DNA from: an uncultured Acetatifactor sp.
GTDB taxonomy: Bacteria > Bacillota > Clostridia > Lachnospirales > Lachnospiraceae
Length of the DNA stretch: 37,635 bases
NCBI GenBank assembly: GCA_910589655.1
Contig: CAJUTJ010000179.1
Coordinates: 1 to 37,635 of the forward strand
Direction: 5' to 3'
The number at the start of each line of letters is the position of its first letter. The first letter of the stretch is position 1. A program made the position numbers and the translations under genes. This document shows positions 1 through 6,736 of this stretch, piece by piece. The notes beneath the pieces are model-generated. The model was not told the origin of the DNA. It did no database searches and was given only the letters and a program-made list of their open reading frames with translations.

Positions 1-32
1 ATACATTGGCGCAGAATGATTATTTCATATGC

Positions 33-205
33 AAGGCGGAGGAATGAGGCGTAGCGGTGGCTACGTCGATTGACGACAACGAAGCAGATGAAAAATCAGA
101 CAAGCCAAGGTGTCAGTTAATTAATATTCGTTGTACTAGACAATGCCACCGCATTGCCGTCGAAATTTTGCCTGGCTCTAGAGCATGTTTGAAAATTCAT
201 TTCCT
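33..205. repeat. Possible intergenic repeat with imperfect inverted ends
   Basis: No gene is visible in the first 550 bases. Around 90-108 there is ATGAAAAATCAGACAAGC, and around 184-202 the roughly inverted GCATGTTTGAAAATTCAT. The stretch between contains small repeats such as GTAGCGGTGGCTACG. The same CRTGTYTGAAAA motif recurs in the hairpin at 33579-33636. I read this as a degenerate palindromic intergenic repeat, not a coding sequence. Its limits are uncertain, and an unseen gene end to the left cannot be excluded. Confidence 0.35.
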
Positions 206-263
206 CCATAATTTACCTTAAACTGTCTTTCATCATAACGATTCTTTTTAAATAACGATTTTT

Positions 264-296
264 AAAAGGCTGTGCCCCGGAAGCACAGTCTTTTTT
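264..296 (+). terminator. Rho-independent terminator
   Basis: AAAAGGCTGTGC, a 7-base loop (CCCGGAA), then GCACAGTC followed by six T. The stem is extended by pairing of the A-run with the T-run. It would end a transcript entering from the left of the window and separates it from the sigma factor gene. The remaining bases up to 550 contain no gene that I can support. Confidence 0.7.
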
Positions 297-550
297 ATAC
301 CATGTAAAAAAGCCGCTTCCTGTCCTGATTCCGGCAGCAAAAGAATCAAATCTGTAAAGCATATTTTGATGATAAAATAAAAAATAATAATCAGGCAAAC
401 TTTTTTTCTGTCCGAAACGTTTACTATACAGAAGCTGTCGCAGCATGGTATCCGCCCAACAGGCAGCAAGCTTGCCACCCTATCTTTAATAAGCGGTAAA
501 GACGGCGGCCTCGCAAAATATCGGAGACACATCCGGGAAAGGAGAAGCAT

Positions 551-1108
551 TTGCAGGACTATGAACTGATAAAGCGCATTCGTCAGGGCGAAAAGCAATT
601 ATTCGGCCGGCTGGTAGAAAAATATTATAACGATGTATTCCGTTATTGCTACTATCAGACGGGAAACGAACACACGGCCTACGACTGCACGCAGGAAACC
701 TTCTATCATTTGATGCGCTTTCTGGAAAATTACAAGGAACGGAAGCATTTTAAATCTTACTTGATTCGGATTGCACTGAATGTATGCAAAGACTATTTCC
801 GTAAAAACAACGCACGCACCAACAAAGAAATTTCTTACAGTCAATGGACCGACAGTCCGGAACAGGAAACATGCCGCGCAAATACTCCCCTTTCCGTCAA
901 TGGGCCGGAACAGGATACCCTGATTAAAATTTCGGTGAGGGAGGGGTTAATGCATCTGGCGGAAAATCAAAGGGAGGTCATTGTTCTCTACTATTATCAG
1001 GGGTATAAGCTGAGAGAAATTGCCAGCCTCACCGGAGTTCCCCTTTCCACCGTTAAGACCAGACTGTACTCAGGAACGGAAAAGCTCAAGCAATACTTAA
1101 AAATGTGA
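551..1108 (+). CDS. ECF-type RNA polymerase sigma factor (sigma-70 family)
   Basis: An alternative sigma factor that directs RNA polymerase to a small regulon, often an envelope-stress response. The 185-residue length is typical of ECF factors. Sigma region 2 lies at about residues 13-80 (motif DCTQETFYHLMRF, then FKSYLIRIALNVCKDYFRKN). Region 4 lies at about 128-183 (LAENQREVIVLYYYQGYKLREIASLTGVPLSTVKTRL in two parts: the acidic QREV stretch and the helix-turn-helix). The start is a TTG seven bases after a GGAGAAG site. The downstream membrane protein and ABC exporter on the same strand probably form its operon. No zinc-finger anti-sigma factor is seen; the next protein's cytoplasmic N-terminus could fill that role, which is inference. 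Confidence 0.9.
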   Translation: MQDYELIKRIRQGEKQLFGRLVEKYYNDVFRYCYYQTGNEHTAYDCTQETFYHLMRFLENYKERKHFKSYLIRIALNVCKDYFRKNNARTNKEISYSQWTDSPEQETCRANTPLSVNGPEQDTLIKISVREGLMHLAENQREVIVLYYYQGYKLREIASLTGVPLSTVKTRLYSGTEKLKQYLKM

Positions 1109-1138
1109 GGGCCGACAAAAATTAAGATTTCTCTCTCG

Positions 1139-1195
1139 GCGATTTGTGTCTGTGCGCTGCTTGCCGCAAATCGCTTATACACAAAGAGCAGCGCA
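1139..1195 (+). promoter_or_regulatory. Structured leader, possible pseudoknot before the membrane protein gene
   Basis: GCGATTTG at 1139-1146 pairs with CAAATCGC at 1167-1174. TGCGCTGC at 1153-1160 pairs with GCAGCGCA at 1188-1195. Their order (A, B, A', B') means they cross: either an H-type pseudoknot or two exclusive folds. The second stem ends about five bases before the CGGAG ribosome-binding site of the gene at 1211. A third partial pairing, TTTGTGT at 1143-1149 with ACACAAA at 1179-1185, competes. Function is unknown; translational control is inference. Confidence 0.4.
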
Positions 1196-1210
1196 GAAAC
1201 GGAGTTATTT

Positions 1211-1993
1211 ATGAAAAGGGATTTGGAATTGGAAGCCTGTTTAAAACAATATACTCCTCCGGATATTAATCCGGATATTCGCACTTACCATATAGAACAG
1301 CTCTCCGAAGACATCCGGGAAATGGATTATCTTCCCCGGCAGTCCTTTGCAGGACAGATATTGACACATTTGTCCTATATATCCGGCTGGATCTGGCTGG
1401 TGCAGGCGGCCATGCTATGCCTGATATTTTTTTATGTATTCCAAGCCAATTTATTGTTGGTAAATATGCTGCTGTTTTGTTTTGCGCCGGGTTTATCCTT
1501 GATTTTGATCTATGAGTTGTCCAAAAGCTTTCGCGTCAGCATCTGGGAAATGGAGGCATCCTGCCGCTATAATTTAGCACAGATCTTTCTCTTCCGGTTA
1601 TGCATTCTATTTGGCGGAGATTTCATGGTATTGACAGGAGCTCTGGCCGCCTACCGCATGATAGAAGGAGCTTTGTGGGAATTTTGTTTTTATGCGCTGC
1701 TGCCCTTCTTCCTGACAAGCGCCGTATCCCTATATCTTCTGCGCCGCATAGGCAGCCGCTGGAACTCTGCCGTCATGGCAGGCGTATCCGTCATGGCAGG
1801 CATCTTGGAATTTGGAATCATGTCCTTATCAAGCCAGTGGGTATCCCTAAGCACAGTCTCGCTCACTAAGGTTTTACCGTTCCTCACACTGCTGGCTCTT
1901 GTGCCGCTGATATACAATGCCCTAAAGCTTTGCACGGAAATACACTATCTCAATGAAAACAGAAAGGATCGAAATCTATGGAACTTCGAATAG
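1211..1993 (+). CDS. Six-helix membrane protein of unknown function, ABC exporter partner
   Basis: I do not recognise the family. The 260-residue protein has a charged cytoplasmic N-terminus of about 50 residues (KRDLELEACLKQYTPP start) followed by about six hydrophobic segments near residues 56-77, 81-103, 123-148, 152-177, 188-208 and 221-241. The ATG follows a CGGAG site. The gene ends 16 bases inside the next gene, so translation with the ATPase is probably coupled. Lying between an ECF sigma factor and an ABC exporter, it could be a membrane-bound anti-sigma factor or an exporter subunit; the sequence does not decide which. Its leader carries the crossing stems described at 1139-1195. 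Confidence 0.7.
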   Translation: MKRDLELEACLKQYTPPDINPDIRTYHIEQLSEDIREMDYLPRQSFAGQILTHLSYISGWIWLVQAAMLCLIFFYVFQANLLLVNMLLFCFAPGLSLILIYELSKSFRVSIWEMEASCRYNLAQIFLFRLCILFGGDFMVLTGALAAYRMIEGALWEFCFYALLPFFLTSAVSLYLLRRIGSRWNSAVMAGVSVMAGILEFGIMSLSSQWVSLSTVSLTKVLPFLTLLALVPLIYNALKLCTEIHYLNENRKDRNLWNFE

Positions 1994-2850
1994 AAAATCT
2001 TACCAAACAGTACGGCGCCTTTATTGCCGTAAATGATCTAAGCGCTGTACTCACCTGTGGAGTCTATGGTCTTCTGGGCGCCAACGGAGCCGGAAAAACT
2101 ACCCTGATGCGCCTCTTGTGCGATATTCAGTCGCCCACTGCGGGAACTGTCAGCTATGACGGGCAAAATATTCGGGAATACGGCGACCGTTACCGCAATA
2201 TATTGGGCTACCTGCCTCAGGACTTCGGCTATTATCCCGATTTTACCGCCATGAGATTCTTATTATATATGTCCGCTATCAAGGGACTTTCCAAAGGCTA
2301 TGCCAAACAGCGTTCTCTGGAACTGTTGGACGAAGTGGGACTGCTTTCGGCCAAAGACAAGAAGATTAAAACCTTTTCCGGCGGCATGAAACAACGTCTG
2401 GGCATCGCTCAAGCCATGCTCAATGACCCTAAAGTTTTAATCTTAGACGAACCAACCGCCGGGCTGGATCCCAAGGAACGTGTACGCTTCCGCAACCTGA
2501 TCAGCAGCTTTTCCCGGAATAAGATTGTCCTGCTGTCCACCCATATCGTTTCGGATGTGGAATACATAGCGGGAGATATTCTCGTTATGAAAAAAGGAAA
2601 CTTTATTCATGAAGGCAGACCCGACGAAATCATACACACCGTGGACGGCAAAGTCTGGGAATGCCGTGTTCCCAACGGTGAAGTCCCCTCTCTGGAAAAT
2701 AAGCACAATATCGGCAATATGCGTACAGAGGGAGAAAACACAGTATTGCGCATTATCAGTGAGGAGAAGCCTCTGGAAAGCGCCTTGAACGTGGCTCCTA
2801 ATTTGGAAGATCTATATCTTTATTATTTTAATGACAAAGAAAGTGTGTAA
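1978..2850 (+). CDS. ABC transporter ATP-binding protein
   Basis: The nucleotide-binding subunit of an ABC-2 type exporter; it hydrolyses ATP in the cytoplasm to power the permease encoded at 3138. Walker A is GANGAGKTT at residues 34-42, the Q-loop is LPQDFGYY with Q81, the signature is FSGGMKQR at 133-140, Walker B is LILDEP at 154-159, and the switch histidine is H189 in STHIVSD. The 290-residue length suits the drug/lantibiotic/bacteriocin-type exporter ATPases. It overlaps the upstream gene by 16 bases, with AAAGGA before the ATG. The permease starts 287 bases downstream, beyond a large repeat that begins inside this gene's stop codon. The substrate is unknown. Confidence 0.92.
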   Translation: MELRIENLTKQYGAFIAVNDLSAVLTCGVYGLLGANGAGKTTLMRLLCDIQSPTAGTVSYDGQNIREYGDRYRNILGYLPQDFGYYPDFTAMRFLLYMSAIKGLSKGYAKQRSLELLDEVGLLSAKDKKIKTFSGGMKQRLGIAQAMLNDPKVLILDEPTAGLDPKERVRFRNLISSFSRNKIVLLSTHIVSDVEYIAGDILVMKKGNFIHEGRPDEIIHTVDGKVWECRVPNGEVPSLENKHNIGNMRTEGENTVLRIISEEKPLESALNVAPNLEDLYLYYFNDKESV

Positions 2851-3026
2851 AGATTTTCTAAGCTATCAAAGAGGGGTGCTTACGCACACCTTCTTAGAGG
2901 GGTGTTTACGCACCTTCTTAGAGGGGTGTTTACGCACCCTCCTAGAGGGGTGTTTACGCACCTTCTTAATACGCAAGCTATGAAAATCTAAGTTACACAC
3001 TGGAGAATGCCAAGTGCAGGCATTCT
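2843..3026 (+). repeat. Composite palindromic element overlapping a stop codon (copy 1)
   Basis: GTGTGTAA at 2843-2850 includes the ATPase stop codon. It continues as AGATTTTCTAAGCTA, and the inverted partner AGCTATGAAAATCTAAGT plus TACACAC lies at 2976-3000. The two arms enclose four tandem hairpin repeats. Directly after comes a second hairpin, AGAATGCC at 3004-3011 with GGCATTCT at 3019-3026. The same order of parts, again starting at a GTG-TRA gene end, occurs at 37145-37240. It may act as a terminator or as a transcript-stabilising structure between the ATPase and the permease. Confidence 0.7.
2871..2968 (+). repeat. Four tandem 24-bp hairpin repeats
   Basis: Units begin at 2871, 2897, 2921 and 2945 (26, 24, 24 and 24 bases). 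The core is GAGGGGTGTTTACGCACC followed by TTCTTA. Each unit is itself a small hairpin (GGTG with CACC). Single related copies lie at about 9621-9646, 33371-33396 and 34783-34806. Confidence 0.85.
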
Positions 3027-3034
3027 TCTCACGT

Positions 3035-3077
3035 ATTGTTTGTGCCGACTACGCCGGCATGTCTGGAAGTATGAAAA
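3035..3077 (+). repeat. 43-bp dispersed hairpin repeat (copy 1)
   Basis: ATTGTTTGTGCCG, a short loop, CGGCATG, CTG, AAG, then TGAAAA. The stem is TGCCG with CGGCA. A second copy at 24616-24658 matches at about 35 of 43 positions, where the stem is TGCCGCC with GGCGGCA. The copy at 24616 lies inside another repeat, which suggests mobility. Confidence 0.6.
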
Positions 3078-3137
3078 ACAAATAAGTAATTTTATATCAT
3101 AAATGCGCAGAAATGCGCGGAAAGGTGTATCTATAAA

Positions 3138-4268
3138 ATGAGACAACTAATCGGTTTTGAAATAAAGAAAATGCTGCGGAAGCCTTTGGTCTGGGCCGCA
3201 TTGTTAGGACTTGTCAGCTTTGTAGCCATTATGGAGTACTCTTGGGTAGTACCCGGTTACGCCAGTATTCAAATGGTAGAAAACGGGCAAAAGGTTACGC
3301 TGGAAGGCTTTGACGCAATACCTGTAGACAAAGAAATCTGCGCCTTCTATCAGGGTCCGATCACTGACGAGAAGGTACGTACCATTGTGGAAACTTATGA
3401 CATACCGGATTCTCTCTGGGAAGCAGGGGGCATTGATCCGGACCGTGAATATCATTATGTACACAATTTGTTATATAATACACTCTCCGCCAACGGTTTT
3501 GTAAATCCTGACGGAAGCTACAGCGGCAAGACCGTGGAAGAAGCCTTCGGCGATATAGCGCCGGAGCTGATCTTGGGCTATTCTACCGGCTGGGAATGTA
3601 CTTTGAATGCACTGTTGTACTCTTTTCTGCTCTGGGGATGCATTGTTACCGTTATAATTTCCCCCGTGTTCTCAGAGGAATATACCATTCATATGGATGC
3701 CTTGATTCTCACAGGCATTTACGGACGGAAAAAGTGTACTTTGGCCAAAATCATCTCCGCTTTTTTAATCACAATGGCCGGATCCGCACTGCTTCTGGGA
3801 ATCTGCACCCTGCTGCACCTGACCGTACACGGTACCGCCGGATGGAATTGCTCGGTACAGCTGGGCGAGCTGGGATACTATGACCGGATTCCCTATTCGA
3901 TGAATTGGCTTCAGGCTTACGGTTTGGCCTGCATCGCATGGTTCGGCGGAATGCTGGTACTGACTTCCATCGTTCTGGTGGTGTCCGCTCTGGGAAAAAG
4001 TGCCTTCAGCGCGCTGGTGATTGCCTTTGTAATTTACATCCTTCCTATGTTCCTTCCATGGAACCTGCTTCCGGAATCCGTGGCATTGTGGGGATATCTG
4101 CTGCCTGTCAACCAGATGCAGCTTCTAAGGCTGTTTGAATTTGACCTGCTTACAATAGGCAGCATCACCTTCCCGCCGGTGTATCTGGCCGTCCCCGTCA
4201 CGGTAATTGCACTGGCCGCAGGAATCCTTTGGTCAAAGAAAAGCTTTTCGCAGCATCAAGTGGTGTAG
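3138..4268 (+). CDS. ABC-2 type transporter permease
   Basis: The membrane subunit that pairs with the ATPase at 1978. Of its 376 residues, the first hydrophobic helix is at about 17-37 (WAALLGLVSFVAIMEYSWV). An extracytoplasmic domain follows to about residue 150, then five or six helices to the C-terminus, which is the usual ABC-2 exporter plan. The N-terminus MRQLIGFEIKKMLRKPLVW is typical of these permeases. An AAAGGTG lies about 12 bases before the ATG, so its binding site is weaker than those of its neighbours. The gene is separated from the ATPase by the repeat block at 2843-3077. It is followed by a strong hairpin that separates it from the converging gene at 4432. The substrate cannot be read from the sequence. 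Confidence 0.82.
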   Translation: MRQLIGFEIKKMLRKPLVWAALLGLVSFVAIMEYSWVVPGYASIQMVENGQKVTLEGFDAIPVDKEICAFYQGPITDEKVRTIVETYDIPDSLWEAGGIDPDREYHYVHNLLYNTLSANGFVNPDGSYSGKTVEEAFGDIAPELILGYSTGWECTLNALLYSFLLWGCIVTVIISPVFSEEYTIHMDALILTGIYGRKKCTLAKIISAFLITMAGSALLLGICTLLHLTVHGTAGWNCSVQLGELGYYDRIPYSMNWLQAYGLACIAWFGGMLVLTSIVLVVSALGKSAFSALVIAFVIYILPMFLPWNLLPESVALWGYLLPVNQMQLLRLFEFDLLTIGSITFPPVYLAVPVTVIALAAGILWSKKSFSQHQVV

Positions 4269-4342
4269 AGGAGCGGACAGTTTAGCAAAATATCCTTGCA
4301 ATAAACAGACATACATAGCAAGGTACACAAATAATCTCAAAA

Positions 4343-4380
4343 CCGGTAAGAAGAATCTGTCTGCGGATTCTTCTTACCGG
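4343..4380. terminator. Bidirectional terminator hairpin between converging genes
   Basis: CCGGTAAGAAGAATC and GATTCTTCTTACCGG form a perfect 15-bp stem with an 8-base loop. Read on the minus strand it is followed by TTTTGAG. It lies between the ABC permease (+) and the AAA protein (-), so it can serve both transcripts. Confidence 0.8.
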
Positions 4381-4431
4381 AACGTGTTTAAAAGTATATA
4401 TTTTATAGTGTATATTTAACAATTTGTACTT

Positions 4432-5991
4432 CTATTCCAGTTCTTCAATCACACATTGGTGCTCTTTCTTATCAATATTGTAACTGATTCCAACAGCAAG
4501 AATCTCTTCCACGTGCTCTTTTTTCAATTTCTCGCAATACTCCTTATTTTTGATCTGAGCAATGGCAGCTTCAGGCGTATCACCTGACTTCAGCTCCAAA
4601 ATGATTCCTGGAATATTTTGCCTCCTTGGATGAAAAATAAAATCAGCAAAACCTTTGCCACTCTTTTCCTCTCGTTCTATTCGATATTTATTCCGCGCGG
4701 AGAGATACGCCAGTGTCACCACACAAGATAAACTATTCTCATCATTGTATTTTAAAACAGGCAGCTCACTGTTATGAATGTCGTGCAGATATGCCGCGAC
4801 AGCATCACCTCGTTTTTGTATTGTTGCGCTCAATATGTCATTAGAATTTCGGACAAGTTCTGCCACACAACCAAAATCATCATCTTCCAGCGCCTCCTCA
4901 AATTCCATCATAAGCTCTTTATTGGGGATTCTGAGTTCGCCGTCATGGTAGGACAGCAAACCATAAATAATCATGGCGGCGTATATGTCTTTTCTGTTAG
5001 AAGGCTCTTCCTGTCCGGCAGAATACTCCTTTTTTATATCAACCATAACGGAAAAACCGTTTATCAGCTTCACGATATCATCCCGCACTTCTCCCATATT
5101 ATATTTTAGAAAAGATAGTACTTCATCCGTTTTTCCGGTTCTGGTCCAGTAACTCTGGCAGACGCCGTCCTCCAATGCACACACCACAGACCTTGGATTG
5201 TACAGCCGGATGCCGTTCCTTGTCTGATAACCGTTATACCACTCACAGATTTCTTCCATTGTAAGTACCGCCTGCTTTTCACAAAGCGCTCTTGCTTCGC
5301 TTTCCGTAAAACCGAAAAACTCTTCAAAAAAGGGATCTTTAAGCATGGTATATTCTTTAAACATGTTTAACGCGGAACCGGCGCTGTATTTTTTTATCGG
5401 GAGCACGCCCGTCATATAAGCAAGGGCCACATACGGCCGGTCTTTCAGCAGATTTCTAAGAAATTCTAAAAAATCGCTGTGATGTTCACAAAATAATTCA
5501 TGGCTGAATATATAATCCCACTCATCAATCATAAATATAAACTGATCCTGTGTTGCCGTGAGCAAATCCGATATTTTACGAAATTTTTTGCCTTTAAGCT
5601 CCGGATAAGCTTCTTTTACATCGTCAGCAATTGATTCTTTGATTAATTTTATATATGTTTCATACGTACTGCCATCATCCGGCAGGTCATTTAAGCACAG
5701 ATGAATCACATTATACTTATTTAGATGATCCTTATATGTTTCACCATTGCTGATTTTAAGGCAATCAAACACTCCCTTGGATCCGCACGCCTTCCCATAA
5801 TACGCGTCAAGCATATTAAGCACCGAAGTTTTTCCGAATCTGCGGGGCTTTGTAATGCAGATATATCTGTTCATGGTATTGATCCTTGCATTCAGCGTTT
5901 CAATAATACCCGTTTTATCTACAAAAAACCGGTCGTGAACCAGCATTTCAAATATCTTGTATGCGGAATCGGTGTTTAAACATACGGCCAT
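4432..5991 (-). CDS. AAA-ATPase-like protein with C-terminal PD-(D/E)XK nuclease domain
   Basis: A member of the AAA-ATPase-like / DUF1703 family, common in multiple copies in gut Firmicutes and Bacteroides and thought to behave as selfish or defence-related nucleases; the cellular role is not established. The P-loop is KPRRFGKTS at residues 48-55 and Walker B is FIFMIDEWD at 151-159. The nuclease motif lies at the C-terminus: D450, then E466-L-K468 (IILELKSGD). The start at 5991 is chosen over the ATG six bases earlier because AAAGGAGA is seven bases from it and almost touches the other. The gene looks more AT-rich than its neighbours, which suggests transfer. It stands alone, between a terminator and a short leader with a hairpin. 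Confidence 0.87.
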   Translation of the reverse strand: MAVCLNTDSAYKIFEMLVHDRFFVDKTGIIETLNARINTMNRYICITKPRRFGKTSVLNMLDAYYGKACGSKGVFDCLKISNGETYKDHLNKYNVIHLCLNDLPDDGSTYETYIKLIKESIADDVKEAYPELKGKKFRKISDLLTATQDQFIFMIDEWDYIFSHELFCEHHSDFLEFLRNLLKDRPYVALAYMTGVLPIKKYSAGSALNMFKEYTMLKDPFFEEFFGFTESEARALCEKQAVLTMEEICEWYNGYQTRNGIRLYNPRSVVCALEDGVCQSYWTRTGKTDEVLSFLKYNMGEVRDDIVKLINGFSVMVDIKKEYSAGQEEPSNRKDIYAAMIIYGLLSYHDGELRIPNKELMMEFEEALEDDDFGCVAELVRNSNDILSATIQKRGDAVAAYLHDIHNSELPVLKYNDENSLSCVVTLAYLSARNKYRIEREEKSGKGFADFIFHPRRQNIPGIILELKSGDTPEAAIAQIKNKEYCEKLKKEHVEEILAVGISYNIDKKEHQCVIEELE

Positions 5992-6023
5992 AAGCATTCT
6001 CCTTTTAAATCATAATGCCAATA

Positions 6024-6063
6024 GTGGCAGCATCACTGCCGCCACCATACCAGTACTAGTACT
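6024..6063. promoter_or_regulatory. Hairpin and 12-bp palindrome upstream of the AAA protein
   Basis: GTGGCAG and CTGCCgCCAC form a stem with one bulge at about 6024-6045. Immediately upstream on the minus strand is the perfect palindrome AGTACTAGTACT at 6052-6063. Both lie in the leader of the gene starting at 5991. They could be an operator or a leader structure; nothing more is visible. Confidence 0.35.
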
Positions 6064-6146
6064 TAGATTGATTCATGATTAAATGTATTTATCAAAAATC
6101 CGTTTTTCCTCTATAATCAAAACAGATCGCAGGAATTGATTTGAGC

Positions 6147-6605
6147 CTAACCCTCCTGCTTTGCCGTCTGCTCCTTCGCAGGATCCGTCTTCTTGAACAC
6201 AAAAAACTTGCTGATAATATAGTTTCCGATCATAACCAGCACGCATACAAATATCTTGGAAGCCCCCTCGTGTATGTGCATAAGATTGACCATCACCACC
6301 ATCATCACCGCATCCAGCGCCCAAGTGGAAAGCCTGCCCCCGGAGAATTGAAGGAATTCTTTCCAGATATTCGGTTCATGGCTTTTAAATACAAATTTGC
6401 GGTTCATAAAATAACCGGTGACAACACCCACCACCCATGAGATGACACCCAGCAAAACATTCTGCCAAACTATTTCCGCATCCAGAAAGGTGTAAGCACA
6501 TAAAAACCATGCGCCCAATGAAATAATAGTGTTCACCACACCTACAATGAGATATACTATGATCTCCTCGTACTTTACATACAGCTCTCTTATTTTCTCT
6601 GCCAT
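6147..6605 (-). CDS. GtrA-like membrane protein
   Basis: A small four-helix membrane protein of the GtrA family, whose better-known members help flip or transfer polyprenyl-linked sugars during cell-surface glycosylation. The 152-residue length is usual. Helices lie at about 17-37 (EIIVYLIVGVVNTIISLG), 50-70, 87-108 and 115-135. The family hallmarks VGVVNT near helix 1 and GYFMNRKFVF after helix 2 are present, as is NYIISKFFVFK near the end. The start at 6605 is preferred because GAGGA lies five bases upstream; an earlier in-frame ATG at 6644 has no such site. It lies downstream of fucI on the same strand, 132 bases away. No glycosyltransferase partner is seen next to it. Confidence 0.87.
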   Translation of the reverse strand: MAEKIRELYVKYEEIIVYLIVGVVNTIISLGAWFLCAYTFLDAEIVWQNVLLGVISWVVGVVTGYFMNRKFVFKSHEPNIWKEFLQFSGGRLSTWALDAVMMVVMVNLMHIHEGASKIFVCVLVMIGNYIISKFFVFKKTDPAKEQTAKQEG

Positions 6606-6736
6606 TCCAATCCTCATTTCCGCATATTGACATTGTGCATACATGTTCTTTTATCTTACAGTATTTGCCTTTGGACAAAACTTATGTTGTCATTCTACTA
6701 TAAATTTACCGGATTGGCAAGGTAGAGGATTTTGAT

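Noticed and set aside
1139..1195. Known riboswitch class in the leader at 1139
   Set aside because: I see no conserved core of a class I know; only the crossing stems can be supported.
2871..2968. CRISPR array
   Set aside because: The units abut without spacers, are hairpins, and no cas gene is present.
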